Under the pieces are notes generated by a model that had not been told where the DNA came from, did no database searches, and saw only the letters and a list, made by a program, of their open reading frames with translations. From Symbiodinium natans (Eukaryota > Sar > Dinophyceae > Suessiales > Symbiodiniaceae), in assembly GCA_905221605.1 (NCBI GenBank), contig CAJNDS010000002.1:1-64000 (forward strand): a DNA stretch of 64,000 bases. The letters run 5' to 3'. Shown here piece by piece: positions 63,948 to 64,000 of this stretch. Within the stretch, counting starts at the first letter, position 1, and every line of letters begins with the position of its first letter. The position numbers and the translations under genes are program-made.

Positions 63948-64000
63948 CTCAATTGGGGTCCCATATGAACCTAGAAAGGAAAGAATAGGATACCTCTGTT

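Noticed and set aside
1..64000. tRNA, rRNA, snRNA or spliced-leader genes
   Set aside because: No cloverleaf, conserved rRNA segment or dinoflagellate spliced-leader core was recognised by eye; a covariance search would be needed to exclude them.

Overview
The window looks like nuclear DNA of a dinoflagellate, most likely a Suessiales/Symbiodinium-type genome. The evidence is: (i) plant-type telomeric heptamer TTTAGGG/CCCTAAA and its variants scattered through almost all non-coding DNA; (ii) very small exons with AG|G acceptors and GT, GC or GA donors, a known dinoflagellate intron habit; (iii) protein families that I recognise only from dinoflagellates (WAFA-type repeat proteins, a '[10 protein letters not shown]' transposase, 'GCPKC' tail proteins). 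I see no rRNA, tRNA or CRISPR. All assignments come from reading the sequence; no search was run.

Layout. 1-10,072: repeat-rich DNA with no gene I can support (ACC minisatellite, large telomere-like arrays, several hairpin MITEs). 10,073-63,947 (and beyond the right edge): one very long minus-strand gene cut into at least 30 exons of 34-99 bp. Joined, the exons give an N-terminal series of octotricopeptide-like 'WAFA' repeats and a C-terminal zinc-deaminase-like domain (HTE in one exon, CCISC in the next but one) ending in YDDCW and a stop at 10,073. Reading phases agree across long runs of neighbouring exons, which is the main reason I believe the model. It resembles in logic the plant PPR-DYW RNA editing factors, so an organellar RNA-editing role is a reasonable but unproven inference.

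The introns of this gene are full of mobile DNA: a 2.2 kb satellite array bracketed by two hairpins (22.2-24.5 kb); a 10.76 kb multi-gene DNA transposon with inverted CAAGGTAGGCC ends (30,226-40,985) whose genes all lie on the minus strand; a complete-looking 6.45 kb DIRS/PAT-type tyrosine-recombinase retrotransposon with split direct repeats (43,911-50,363); a 3.4 kb non-coding foldback element built from nested inverted repeats (52,651-56,051); MITEs; and hundreds of telomeric repeat units. The retrotransposon and transposon genes point the same way as the host gene.

The most unusual signals are: the repeat-deaminase gene itself; telomeric repeats that supply intron sequence and sometimes the splice donor; duplicated exon edges around telomeric tracts; and a short hairpin motif (consensus GCGGCNCNACCGC, one orientation only, with compensatory stem changes) that occurs more than 20 times inside the 10.76 kb transposon and nowhere else in the window.
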